Of a stretch of 64,000 nt of DNA, positions 16,000 through 25,076 are shown piece by piece. Numbering within the stretch: position 1 is the first letter of the stretch; each line of letters opens with the position of its first letter. Position numbers and translations under genes: made by a program. This DNA comes from Methanolapillus ohkumae (lineage in GTDB: Archaea > Halobacteriota > Methanosarcinia > Methanosarcinales > Methanosarcinaceae), in assembly GCF_032594355.1 (NCBI RefSeq), contig NZ_CP131061.1, forward strand, positions 62,001 to 126,000, in the 5' to 3' direction. The notes beneath the pieces are model-generated. The model did not search any database. It saw nothing but the letters and a program-made list of their open reading frames with translations, and had not been told where the DNA came from.

Positions 16000-17184
16000 T
16001 CAACACCCGGTCTTTTTCATTTGCGCGTCGACCAGTTCTTTATATCTCGGGTCGATTTCATATGCTTTTTCGAATGCGTTTTCCGCTTTTTTCATATCAT
16101 TTGCGGCAAGATGGCAAATTCCTTTTCCAAACCAAGCTTCCGCCGATGGCTGAATCGTTAAAACCTGTTCGTAAAGCATGAGGGCTTTGTCTGTTTTTCC
16201 CATTTGAACAGACGCAAAAGCCGCCTCCATATAAGCATTTTCAAAATCAGGTGCAATCAGAATTGCTTCTTCAAAAGCTTTGACGGCCGATTCAAAATCG
16301 CCCAGCATCGCATGCGTGTATCCTTTGTTAAACCAAACATCCGCTTGCTCGCTGTTGATATCAATTGCCCGGTCAAAAGCAATCAAAGCGTCATCGAATT
16401 GTCCCATTGCGTTTTTCAAAATACCCAAATTATTCCAGGCATCATCAAAATCGGGATGTTCTTCCAAAATCTTCTCATATCCGATGACGGCATTGGCACC
16501 ATCTCCAAGAGCATCGTAAGCAAGGGCTTTGTAATACCAAATTTCCACATCATTTGGGTCCAGTTCCAAAGCTCGGTTAAAAAATAAAATGGCCTGTTCA
16601 TATTCTCCAAGAGCGGAAAGGGAAATTGCTTTTCCGATAAGGGCTTTCGTAAAATCCGGAGAAATTTCAATTGTTTTGTCATAGCACTCGATGGCTTTTT
16701 CAAACTCCATCATTTCACCAAAAGCCAATCCTTTTCCAAACCACGATAAAGCAATATCGGGTTCAAGCGCAACACTTTTTTCAAAATAAGAAATCGCTTT
16801 CTCCCGATCTCCGGATTCCAAAACTTCAAAACCGGCAAAACAAAGCAATTTGGCATTGTCCGGGTACATTTCAAGAGCGTCTTCATACATTTTCAAAGAA
16901 TCGTCTTTTTGTCCGGACCGACTGAGCGCATCCGCTTTATTTTTCAACAAATCAAAACTCTGAGGATCCAACGCAAGACCGTTGTTAAACGCAACCAAAG
17001 CTTCCTCAACAGCGCCGGCCGACATCAAATCTCTTCCAATTCGATTCCAGTCCCGTGCCGTCATCTCCTTATTTTCATTCGGACAGGAAAACATCGCGTC
17101 GTCCTCTTCCGGAATCGAGTTTGAACCGGTTGCATTTTCTTCTGAATTTATATTTTCTTTTGATTTCTCTTTTTTATCTGTCAT
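16000..17184 (-). CDS. Tetratricopeptide repeat protein
   Basis: 394 residues. After a charged opening (~40 residues) come about ten 34-residue TPR units with the usual W-x-x-x-G and A-x-x-x-[FY]-[DE]-x-A/P pattern, for example ALSWFGKGLAFGEMMEFEKA and DAWNNLGILKNAMGQFDDAL. There is no signal peptide or membrane segment. Such solenoids hold protein partners; which ones is not readable here. Ends in TGA. Confidence 0.85.
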   Translation of the reverse strand: MTDKKEKSKENINSEENATGSNSIPEEDDAMFSCPNENKEMTARDWNRIGRDLMSAGAVEEALVAFNNGLALDPQSFDLLKNKADALSRSGQKDDSLKMYEDALEMYPDNAKLLCFAGFEVLESGDREKAISYFEKSVALEPDIALSWFGKGLAFGEMMEFEKAIECYDKTIEISPDFTKALIGKAISLSALGEYEQAILFFNRALELDPNDVEIWYYKALAYDALGDGANAVIGYEKILEEHPDFDDAWNNLGILKNAMGQFDDALIAFDRAIDINSEQADVWFNKGYTHAMLGDFESAVKAFEEAILIAPDFENAYMEAAFASVQMGKTDKALMLYEQVLTIQPSAEAWFGKGICHLAANDMKKAENAFEKAYEIDPRYKELVDAQMKKTGC

Positions 17185-17346
17185 TTACTTCCCGATCCTT
17201 TTTTAATATTTTTTATTTATTCCTTTTCATGATTTTATTTTGTAAAGATGTTTGCAAAAGTAAGGAGCACAACAAACCAATTTATTAAAAACCTATCTAT
17301 TATTATCAATTTTTTATAAATATAGAACTTTTTCTATGAATTTATT

Positions 17347-17411
17347 TTCCATAATTATTTTCCATAATTATTTTCCATAATTATTTTCCATAATTATTTT
17401 CCATAATTATT
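17347..17411. repeat. 13-bp tandem repeat, 5 units
   Basis: Five units of TTCCATAATTATT in the 320-bp gap between the divergent TPR and fumarase genes. The rest of that gap shows no gene. Confidence 0.9.
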
Positions 17412-17506
17412 TTCCACAAAAATTATTTCCATGAATTTATAAACCATGACGCTGTTTTGAATTTGAGATTATCTTTTCATAAGATCAAAATAAAATCGGT
17501 GGTTTT

Positions 17507-18364
17507 TTGATTTCCATTCCTTCCCTTTCCTTTGGATCCGTTACAAATGCTGTTGTTGAAATTTTGCGCGAATCGGAAATTCATCTTCCCCAAGATGTCG
17601 TGTCGGCTCTTCGGGCTGCCGCCGAAAAAGAGTCCAACCCGACCGCTAAAACGCAACTGCATTCTATTTTAAAAAATATTGAAATTGCCGCCCAAAAAGG
17701 AATTCCGATTTGTCAAGACACGGGAATCTTCATTTTCTTTGTTGAAATCGGACGTGGTCTTTGCATTGATTTTGATTTGGAAGGCGCGATTCGAGATGGC
17801 TGCGCCCAAGCGACACAAAAAATCCCGCTCCGTCCCAATGTCGTAGACCCGCTTTCCCGCCACAACACCAAAAACAATTTGGGTGACGGCCTTCCGGAAA
17901 TCAATTATGCATTTGTTCCGGGAAAAACACTCAAAATCACGGTTGCGCCCAAAGGGGCCGGTTCGGAAAACATGAGCACGATTCGGATGTTTAATCCGAC
18001 GGAAGTATCCAAAATCATGGAATTTGTCGCCAAAACGGTTCTTGATGCCGGTGGAAAACCCTGTCCTCCGGTCGTTATCGGAATCGGAATCGGTGGATCT
18101 TTTAATCAATGTGCCAAATTGGCCAAAGAAGCGCTTCTTTTCGATATCGGAAAAAATCCGGAGGATGCGCTTTCTCAAATGGAATCGGAAATCCTAACGG
18201 CGGTTAATTCGCTTGGAATCGGGTGCATGGGACTGGGTGGAGACACGACCGCTTTGTCGGTCCGAATTAAAAAAGCGTCTTGTCACACCGCATCGCTTCC
18301 TGTGGCCATCAACATTCAGTGTTGGGCAAACCGTCATGCAACCGCTTTTTTTGAGGAGGAATAA
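17507..18364 (+). CDS. Class I fumarate hydratase, alpha subunit
   Basis: Part of the iron-sulfur fumarase that interconverts fumarate and malate in the partial TCA cycle. Three cysteines expected to bind the [4Fe-4S] cluster are present: IPICQDTGIFIFF, GGSFNQCAKLAKEA and LGIGCMGLGGDTT. 285 residues, standard for the archaeal two-subunit form. The start is a TTG with GGTGG four bases upstream; no better start lies nearby. Ends TAA one base before the beta-subunit ATG. Confidence 0.9.
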   Translation: MISIPSLSFGSVTNAVVEILRESEIHLPQDVVSALRAAAEKESNPTAKTQLHSILKNIEIAAQKGIPICQDTGIFIFFVEIGRGLCIDFDLEGAIRDGCAQATQKIPLRPNVVDPLSRHNTKNNLGDGLPEINYAFVPGKTLKITVAPKGAGSENMSTIRMFNPTEVSKIMEFVAKTVLDAGGKPCPPVVIGIGIGGSFNQCAKLAKEALLFDIGKNPEDALSQMESEILTAVNSLGIGCMGLGGDTTALSVRIKKASCHTASLPVAINIQCWANRHATAFFEEE

Positions 18365-18365
18365 A

Positions 18366-18986
18366 ATGCTCCCGTCAAATTCATCCAATCCGCCCGCTTC
18401 TCAAAAAACATATTATTTGACAACGCCGCTCAAATTTGAAGACATTCAAAAAATCAACACCGGCGACATTGTTTATTTATCGGGAGCAGTTCTAACTGCC
18501 CGAGATGAGGCCCATCTTAGAATTATGGAATTTGACAAAAAAAATCAACCCCTTCCCTTTGATTTGGAAGGCGCCGCCGTTTACCATTGCGGTCCGGTCA
18601 TGGAGAAAACCAAATCCGGCTGGCATGCGGTTGCCGCGGGTCCGACAACCAGTGACCGGATGACCAAAATGACGCCAACGATATTGGATTTTCACAATAT
18701 TCGAATTTTGATTGGAAAAGGCGGGATGGAAAACATTGCAGAAACGCTCGTGGGAAAATGTATCTATTTATCATACACGGGCGGCTGCGCCGCGCTTGCG
18801 GTGGACATGATTCAAAGTGTGAACCGGGTCGATTGGGAAGATTTAGGAATGCCTGAGGCTGTTTGGGAACTCACGGTTAAAAATTTCGGGCCGCTTGTGG
18901 TTGGCATTGATTGCCACGGAAACGATTTGTTCGGCGATGTCAAAACAAAAGCCAAAAAGCGGTTTTTAGAGATTGCCGGAAAATAA
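18366..18986 (+). CDS. Class I fumarate hydratase, beta subunit
   Basis: 206 residues from the ATG at 18366, preceded by GAGGAGG; longer in-frame starts lie within the alpha subunit and are not used. The family pattern is clear: ALRI-like INTGDIVYLSGAVLTARDEAH, VYHCGPVM, AAGPTTSDRM, IGKGGM and YLSYTGGCAALAVDMIQ, then FGPLVVGIDCHGNDLF. Works with the alpha subunit as one enzyme. Ends in TAA. Confidence 0.92.
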   Translation: MLPSNSSNPPASQKTYYLTTPLKFEDIQKINTGDIVYLSGAVLTARDEAHLRIMEFDKKNQPLPFDLEGAAVYHCGPVMEKTKSGWHAVAAGPTTSDRMTKMTPTILDFHNIRILIGKGGMENIAETLVGKCIYLSYTGGCAALAVDMIQSVNRVDWEDLGMPEAVWELTVKNFGPLVVGIDCHGNDLFGDVKTKAKKRFLEIAGK

Positions 18987-19147
18987 AAATGACCCGTCGA
19001 TTTGGTTGATTTTTTAAAAATTTGTTGCCGTAACGCGCGCGGACGGCACCCGAAGCAAAATGCAATAAACAAAATGCAATAAACAATAAAATACGATATT
19101 AAGACATTCAAAAGACATAAAACACACAAAAACAAAACCGATGACCT

Positions 19148-20248
19148 ATGCCTGAAAATAACATTGTGATGCATATTGATATGGACAGTTTTTTCGCGTC
19201 TGTTGAAATCCGTGACCGTCCGGACCTTAAAGACAAACCGGTGGCGGTTTGTTCCAAAACCTATTCTTTGGAAAAGGACGCCCCCCGAGGCGTTCTCAGT
19301 GCCGCGTCTTATCCGGCCCGTAAATTCGGGCTTCATTCGGCGATGCCGCTTTCGGAAGCCTTAAAACTTTGTCCCGATGTCATTCTTCTCCCCATGAACC
19401 GTGATTTTTACAAACAAGTGTCGGAAAATATCATTAAAATCATCGGAAAACACACAAAAACCGTTCAGCAGGTCAGCATTGACGAAGCCTATGCGCTTTT
19501 TTTGGACAATGTCAAAACATATGACGATGCTAAAGCGGCGGCCCAGCTCATTAAAAATGAAATTTTCGCGGCGGAACGAGTGACGTGCTCTGTTGGCATT
19601 GCGCCGAACAAATCCGTTGCCAAAATCGCGTCCGGATTTCAAAAGCCGGACGGGATGACAATTGTTCTGCCGGACCAATTGCTTTCGTTTTTATCACCGC
19701 TCTTTGTCACAAAACTTCCCGGAGTCGGGCAAAAGACCAACGAATTTTTCGATCTTTACAACATCAAAACTGTCGGCGATTTAGCCAAAACCGATAAGCG
19801 GTTTTTATTTGAAAAACTCGGGAAGCAGGGACTTATTTTTTCCGACATGGCCAACGGCCTTGATGAATCTCCGGTGATTGAAACAGCGGATGTCAAATCC
19901 ATCAGCCGGTTTTATTCCCTCAGTCCGTTTACGGCGGACCCCAAAGCGTTGTCTCTTGGCTGCCACGCAGTCTGTGAAGAAGTTCACAAACTCCTCAGCG
20001 ACAAAAAAATGTTTTACAAAACGATTACGGTCAGCCTGCGTTTTTATGATTTTTCAACGGTGTCCAAGTCCAAAACCCACAGCGTTCACACATCAGACGT
20101 CAGTACGCTGAAGCGGTATGCGGAGGAATTGCTGTTGGAACTCACCGACGCCAATACGGAGCACAAAAAGGCGCGGCAAATCAGTGTCGGTGTGTCCAAA
20201 TTGAAAAAGACGGATGCGAATCAGATGCAGTTGTCGGATTTTTTTTGA
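19148..20248 (+). CDS. dinB: DNA polymerase IV (Y family) with C-terminal PCNA-binding motif
   Basis: Translesion polymerase. The catalytic acidic residues are in MHIDMDSFFASVE (Asp11, Asp13) and VSIDEAYALF. The helix-hairpin-helix TKLPGVGQKTNEFF and the little-finger domain follow. The last eight residues, QMQLSDFF, fit the PIP box (Q-x-x-L-x-x-F-F) used to dock on PCNA. 366 residues, normal length. Ends in TGA. Its 3' end is duplicated in decayed form about 1.2 kb downstream, beyond a protease remnant and an HNH gene. Confidence 0.93.
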   Translation: MPENNIVMHIDMDSFFASVEIRDRPDLKDKPVAVCSKTYSLEKDAPRGVLSAASYPARKFGLHSAMPLSEALKLCPDVILLPMNRDFYKQVSENIIKIIGKHTKTVQQVSIDEAYALFLDNVKTYDDAKAAAQLIKNEIFAAERVTCSVGIAPNKSVAKIASGFQKPDGMTIVLPDQLLSFLSPLFVTKLPGVGQKTNEFFDLYNIKTVGDLAKTDKRFLFEKLGKQGLIFSDMANGLDESPVIETADVKSISRFYSLSPFTADPKALSLGCHAVCEEVHKLLSDKKMFYKTITVSLRFYDFSTVSKSKTHSVHTSDVSTLKRYAEELLLELTDANTEHKKARQISVGVSKLKKTDANQMQLSDFF

Positions 20249-20253
20249 AGAAA

Positions 20254-20400
20254 ATAAAAAATGAGATTTGAATTGTCTCGACAATGGAATAACTCCCCAT
20301 TTAGATTCAATTTCATAATATGGAACAAAAAACGTTTCCCCATATACCGTAAACTTCATTATTTCTGGTGAAGGTGGAGGTGAGTCCGGCTTGACACACC
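20254..20400 (-). pseudogene. Remnant of a secreted serine protease (C-terminal end only)
   Basis: Read on the minus strand, KFTVYGETFFVPYYEIESKW then GVIPLSR matches the C-terminus of the protease at 25077-26323 (YGLNGETYFVPCTEIESKLG then VIPLMR). DNA similarity begins right after the dinB stop codon and fades by about 20370-20400. The following 200 bp up to the HNH gene show no recognisable gene. Confidence 0.75.
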
Positions 20401-20611
20401 GAGCTCTGCCTTGCTATCAAACGTAGTCCAAATTAGCTTTGTGGCACTAATTCCCTCAAAATCGAGTCTGGATGGATGTCTATAGATTATTCGCGATTTT
20501 TTTTGTAAACATGAAAATCTTTTTGTATAATGGATTTATATCATGAATGTTTTGTAGTAAAAATATGAATGCGGGTAGCCTGCATTAATCAAAGACGGAG
20601 CGGTTTCTGAA

Positions 20612-21421
20612 ATGCAAACCATATTAATTTTAGTCATAGTTTTCGTGTTGTTGGTTTTTATCGGTTATTGCATTTGCATTTCAACGATTAAGAAACATAG
20701 CACGTTATATAATGAATTGTTAATCATAAACAATAGATATAGACCTCTTTTTTATACCATAAATGACAAAAAAATTATTGTGCCGTATTCATGCAATAGC
20801 TTGCAAAAGTTTAGAAATAACAACAATGCAAACTCCATTACAAATTACTTATGCGGGTATATACGCGAGCAAGAACCGAAGTGGACCGACTTATACAATG
20901 AATTAGAGCACAACAAAATCAAATTGAATGAATATTTTAACGAATATGACGTAGCAAAATATAACTTCGCTGGCACAAGTTATTCAGAAATAAAGAGGAA
21001 ATTCCCGATGACGGTCGCATGGTATAAAAATCGTGAAGAGAGGATTTGCACCCGAAAGCTGTTACGTCCGACTGTACAGGTGGAAATTGTATGCAATATT
21101 AGCTATACTTCTCCAAAAAAGAAAAATCATTATGCTGAACGATGGACGGTGGGATTTGATACAATCTTTGCAAAAATAAAAACTCAAAAAGAAGTAGAGC
21201 TAAGTGTAGCATATCAGAGATTATTAATGACCGACTCACTGAGGTACGATATTTTGAAACGAGATAACTATAGATGCAGAATTTGTGGCAAGTCTTCAAA
21301 TGACGGCGTTTTGTTGGAGGTTGACCATATCACCCCTGTGTCAAAGGGCGGCAAAACAGTAGAACATAACCTGCAAACACTTTGCCGTCAATGTAATCAA
21401 GGAAAATCCGCCAAGATGTAA
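20612..21421 (+). CDS. Membrane-anchored HNH endonuclease
   Basis: 269 residues. An N-terminal hydrophobic helix (residues ~3-23, ILILVIVFVLLVFIGYCICI) is followed by a charged middle part with no family I recognise. A C-terminal HNH domain comes last: YRCRICG (two Cys), LLEVDHITPVSKGGK (catalytic His) and HNLQTLCRQCNQGKSAKM (Cys pair). Base composition and codon use are more AT-rich than in dinB. It lies between dinB and a decayed copy of the dinB 3' end, so it may be cargo or the agent of that rearrangement. The membrane anchor is odd for a homing enzyme and would fit cleavage of incoming DNA at the envelope. Ends in TAA. Confidence 0.78.
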   Translation: MQTILILVIVFVLLVFIGYCICISTIKKHSTLYNELLIINNRYRPLFYTINDKKIIVPYSCNSLQKFRNNNNANSITNYLCGYIREQEPKWTDLYNELEHNKIKLNEYFNEYDVAKYNFAGTSYSEIKRKFPMTVAWYKNREERICTRKLLRPTVQVEIVCNISYTSPKKKNHYAERWTVGFDTIFAKIKTQKEVELSVAYQRLLMTDSLRYDILKRDNYRCRICGKSSNDGVLLEVDHITPVSKGGKTVEHNLQTLCRQCNQGKSAKM

Positions 21422-21454
21422 TAGAGGATGAATCACATTAAATCAAAAATGCAG

Positions 21455-21640
21455 CGGTTCGCGTGTCAAAAATCAGCACGCTCAAATGATATGCACAAGA
21501 GATTACTGGAATTGATTGACAACAATACGGAAATACAAAAAAGTCCCGGCAAATTATGATCGGTGTGTCCAAATTAAAAAGGATGGATGCGAACCAAATG
21601 CAATTGTCGGGTTTTTTAATAAGATCGTATGGGGGATGTT
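21455..21640 (+). pseudogene. Decayed duplicate of the dinB 3' end
   Basis: The segment follows the last ~55 codons of dinB (about 20090-20248), with shared stretches such as CGGTGTGTCCAAATT and GCAATTGTCGG. Substitutions, small indels and stops break the frame. No matching upstream part of dinB precedes it. Confidence 0.8.
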
Positions 21641-21680
21641 AAAACAAAATAAAAAATATTAGGAAAAATTCATTTTACTT

Positions 21681-22280
21681 TTATTTTTTGTTTCTGATTC
21701 TTATTAAAAAGCCGATTGTAACAAAAAAAACAATAGTCGAGTAGATCATTTCATATCCGGGGATTGCATTTGATTTTTCCCCGGGTTCTGATATTGCATT
21801 TTGGGGATAGCCTTTCGCAATGACAATTGGTATGTTTTCAATTCCGGCTTCTTCTCCAGCCTCTTGATAAATTCGAATGATTTCATCAGCATCGCTTTTT
21901 GATATCTCACAATTCGGACAAATGCTCACTCCGATATAACCAGCCATAGTTGCTCCATGTCCGGTTACGGGCCCATTATTTGATCTTAAATACGGATTTA
22001 ATAATCCTTCATTGTATACTTTTTCACTAACAGAATCAAGTTGTAAATACCATTCATATGCATCTTCTCCTTCCAGGTCTGGAACTGTTCCGACAGCAAT
22101 ATCTTCTCCATTCTGCTTTATTTTTTCAAAAAAATCATTTTCTGTTTTGATTACTCTTATTTCATTTGACAAACTGTCCGAGTCTGTTTGTCCTGCTGCA
22201 AAAAATGGAAAAACCACAAGTGTCAGAAAAAACAAAAAAGAAATTATTATCAAAATTGTTGTTTTATTCGCGTTGTTCAT
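21681..22280 (-). CDS. Exported membrane protein related to the protease prodomain
   Basis: About 199 residues from the ATG at 22280 (GAGGTGA five bases upstream). It has an N-terminal signal/anchor, and the middle part (DAYEWYLQLDSVSEKVYNEG, then GLLNPYLRSNNGPVTGHG and GYIGVSIC) follows the prodomain of the neighbouring serine protease. A C-terminal transmembrane helix (YSTIVFFVTIGFLIRIR) ends in RNKK. There is no protease domain. It could act as a prodomain-like inhibitor or sensor for the neighbouring enzyme; this is inference. Ends in TAA. Confidence 0.6.
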   Translation of the reverse strand: MNNANKTTILIIISFLFFLTLVVFPFFAAGQTDSDSLSNEIRVIKTENDFFEKIKQNGEDIAVGTVPDLEGEDAYEWYLQLDSVSEKVYNEGLLNPYLRSNNGPVTGHGATMAGYIGVSICPNCEISKSDADEIIRIYQEAGEEAGIENIPIVIAKGYPQNAISEPGEKSNAIPGYEMIYSTIVFFVTIGFLIRIRNKK

Positions 22281-22326
22281 GGACATCACCTCAAAATATA
22301 AAATAAGAATAAAATTTATTTTATTC

Positions 22327-23535
22327 TTATTTAGTCAAAGGAGAAACTCCCAATTTATCTTTAATTTCTCTAAATGGCACGAAAACAGTCATCGTTTCAT
22401 AACCTGTGGCATTACCCGAATATGTCCCTTGAGTGATTCCAAGAACAAAAGCCCTGTGTCCAACTGCAATATCCATGGTTGAATAAAGTGGTCCACCACT
22501 GTCTCCAGCTTGTGCAACTGGTCCTTCCATGAACCCGACCCTATCAAGAAGATTACCGCCACTCATTTCATAGTCATAGATTCTTCCATAATATTGGCCT
22601 ACTGTCAATCCGGTTGTGACTCCAGATCTATATACATCTATGCCTGAAGAATCTGTATAGCCACCCACAGCAATGGTTTCTCCATTTCCTATATGTAGTT
22701 CCGCATCAACATCCGACATTGGAATATAGATTGCATCAACATTTGTATAAGACACAGCAGATGTTCCAACTTGGTTTAAATTCAAGAAGTCATTTGTCGG
22801 TTGGTATACTGAATAATTATCGAAATCAACTAAGTGTGCAGATGTTACAAATCCTTTTTCACTTGAATTGTTGTCGCTTACGACCGCATACCCACTTGTT
22901 CCGGGTCCGGTGTAATCACTATAAACTTGAATTCCGCCGATAAGAGGACGAACTTTACTTTCATAATCATCATCAATCGCTTTTGAATTTTGTGTATCAT
23001 CAGCAAATTCCAACTTTGGTTTTAAAGGCTCTCCCATTTCAGAACTTATGATTTTAATCGGGACGTTTTCAATCTTTTTTTCCTCAGCGTATTTATTAAT
23101 AATTTTATGAATATTCTTTAAATCCTCATCTGTAATCGTATCTTCCAGTTCATCATATGTCATGACAACAATATATCCATCTATTACAGATCCATATCCA
23201 ATAATAAATCCGTTATTTCTGTAAAGATATTCATCCAAGGCATCGTTTTTGAAAATTAATTCAGACACATTGGAAATTGAAAGTTGCCATTCATATGATT
23301 CTACACCTTTTTGTTTTTCAGGAATATTACCATATGTGGCAAGAACCCCGTAGTTTTCAGATTTCCAAATTGAATCTGATTTTAATGGTGGGGTCCTATC
23401 AACAATTTCATTGATTTGTTTTGTGGTCAACATTGTATTGGTTCGAATATCTTCTTCGCCATATGTTGCTGATGCGATGCTCATATAGGCAACAGCTATT
23501 ATTAAAAAAGCAAATATTTTTAGCATTCTTAACAT
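22327..23535 (-). CDS. Secreted chymotrypsin-like (S1 family) serine protease
   Basis: 402 residues, apparently intact. Signal peptide at residues 1-24, a prodomain to about residue 195, then a trypsin-fold domain beginning near VRPLIGGIQV. The catalytic triad is visible: GFVTSAHLVDF (His), YTNVDAIYIP (Asp) and AQAGDSGGPLYS (Ser). The layout resembles alpha-lytic-type proteases with a folding prodomain. GGAGG precedes the ATG by eight bases. It is the only intact copy in a cluster of at least four related genes or remnants (20254-26323). Ends in TAA. Confidence 0.85.
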   Translation of the reverse strand: MLRMLKIFAFLIIAVAYMSIASATYGEEDIRTNTMLTTKQINEIVDRTPPLKSDSIWKSENYGVLATYGNIPEKQKGVESYEWQLSISNVSELIFKNDALDEYLYRNNGFIIGYGSVIDGYIVVMTYDELEDTITDEDLKNIHKIINKYAEEKKIENVPIKIISSEMGEPLKPKLEFADDTQNSKAIDDDYESKVRPLIGGIQVYSDYTGPGTSGYAVVSDNNSSEKGFVTSAHLVDFDNYSVYQPTNDFLNLNQVGTSAVSYTNVDAIYIPMSDVDAELHIGNGETIAVGGYTDSSGIDVYRSGVTTGLTVGQYYGRIYDYEMSGGNLLDRVGFMEGPVAQAGDSGGPLYSTMDIAVGHRAFVLGITQGTYSGNATGYETMTVFVPFREIKDKLGVSPLTK

Positions 23536-23819
23536 TTGTTATTCCTCCATTTTCAAATATTGTCAGGTACCACACCCGCAAATGAAGGATTTTATTAATA
23601 TTATTTAAAATATTTTGTTATATATATTGATTTTAATATATTTTAAAAAAAATGAATACACTTTTGTATGTAAATTTTAGCATAGCCAACCTTTTCTGTT
23701 TGATATGATCCCAATATAAAAATACAGATTCATTACAAAAAAACAATGATAGATTGTATCAAAAAATTTGATGTCTATTTCATTTTTGTCTATACTATCT
23801 TCAATTAGGAAATGATTCA

Positions 23820-24462
23820 TCAATTCCAAAGTTTCTCCCAATATAAAAATTGAAAAATTTCATGTTCATGCGGCTCAATATCTTTTGAAAAAAGCCAATC
23901 GGTAATTTTAAAACGAATTACGTTGCGCAAAGTCTTGGGATAAATTATGGGAATAGTTGCGGATTTAAAGACGATCGGGACATCGGAAATATTTTCCTCT
24001 AAACCATATTGATCAAAAATAGATTTTATCGTTTCAAAATCATTGGGATCAATCTCTTTACCATAGTCTCTATTAATCAAAACCGTAATGTATCCCTCAT
24101 AATGTTGACCATACCCGATAATGTCGCCATCCGAATCATACACATAATCATCCAAAGCACCGTTTTTTGAGACGGCGCCCGTGATATTACTTATTGAAAT
24201 CCACCAATATATGATTCGATGCCGGCATTGGCATCCGGAATGTGTCCGTAGACCGCGAGTACCGTCTCATCGTTTTTTAATTGTTCCAAAACATCAGAAT
24301 TAAGCGGTCCGCTGTGATTGATTTGCTCGGCAATTTGCTCTTCTAAAGCAAACGGATTTTCCATTAACTTTTCCGCAAAAACGGGACTAAGAAGACCAAA
24401 AAAAAAAGAATAACGATTGAAAAAATACAAAAACTTGCATTTTTTAATTTTTGATTTTTCAT
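23820..24462 (-). pseudogene. Broken serine protease gene (signal and prodomain only)
   Basis: Starting from the ATG at 24462 (GAGG upstream) the product MKNQKLKNASFCIFSIVI resembles the signal peptide of the copy at 26323. One frame change lies in a run of A bases near 24400, and another near 24210 (SYIGG versus YYNWW in the paralogue). The prodomain continues (GALDDYVYDSDGDIIGYG to ISDVPIVFKSATIP). The protease domain is missing; the end is unrelated sequence. Confidence 0.8.
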
Positions 24463-24532
24463 CCAAAATCCTCTTTTGCCTTCGATTTATTTTTTGTCTT
24501 CAGTTTTTGCTTTCGTTTTTGTTATCGTCTTT

Positions 24533-25032
24533 TCATTTGTTTTTGTTATCGTCTTTTCTTGTTTTTGCTGCCTTTTTTACATCTTTTTTCTCTTTTCCTT
24601 CTGTTTTTTCCCCACCCTCTTCCGCTTTCTTTTTTTCTTTTCCTTCCGCTTTCTTCATCTCTTTCCATTCGGCTTTTCTTTTGTCCCGTTTGTCAGCATC
24701 CGTTTCTTCTCCTTTCATCTTTCGCTCCAATTCCCGAATCGTATCTCGCAATTGAATCGCGCGTTCAAAATCCAGCATTTCGGCGGTCAAATTCATTTCT
24801 GCCTCGTATTCGATAAGTACACCCGGAATGTTGGCTTTGGGGACGGATTTGATGTCGCTGATGTCGGCGACTTTTTCCCGGATTGGCTTTCTGATTGTTT
24901 GCGGCACAATGCCGTGTTCTGCGTTGAACGCCAGTTGGAGATTTCTTCTCCGCTGAGTTTCTTCCATCGCTTATTCAATAGACCCGGTTTTTTTGTCGGC
25001 GTAAAGGACCACTTTTGAATTGGAATTTGGAG
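24533..25032 (-). pseudogene. Decayed duplicate of the uvrB 3' end
   Basis: About 165 codons matching the C-terminal part of UvrB, from NSNSKV(I/V)LYAD to the Lys/Glu-rich tail, including an identical run through the UVR domain (AEMLDFERAIQLRDTIRELE and onward). An in-frame TAA (IE-stop-AMEE, where the intact gene has IKKAMEE) breaks it. The 5' part of uvrB is absent. It abuts the 3' flank of the protease pseudogene at 25077. Confidence 0.9.
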
Positions 25033-25076
25033 CGCCTTTACTTACTGAAATAAAAAAATAAAATGAGATATTTAAA

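Noticed and set aside
24417..25018. Phe/Ser-rich plus-strand frames opposite the uvrB fragment
   Set aside because: Mirror of the Lys/Glu-rich UvrB tail.
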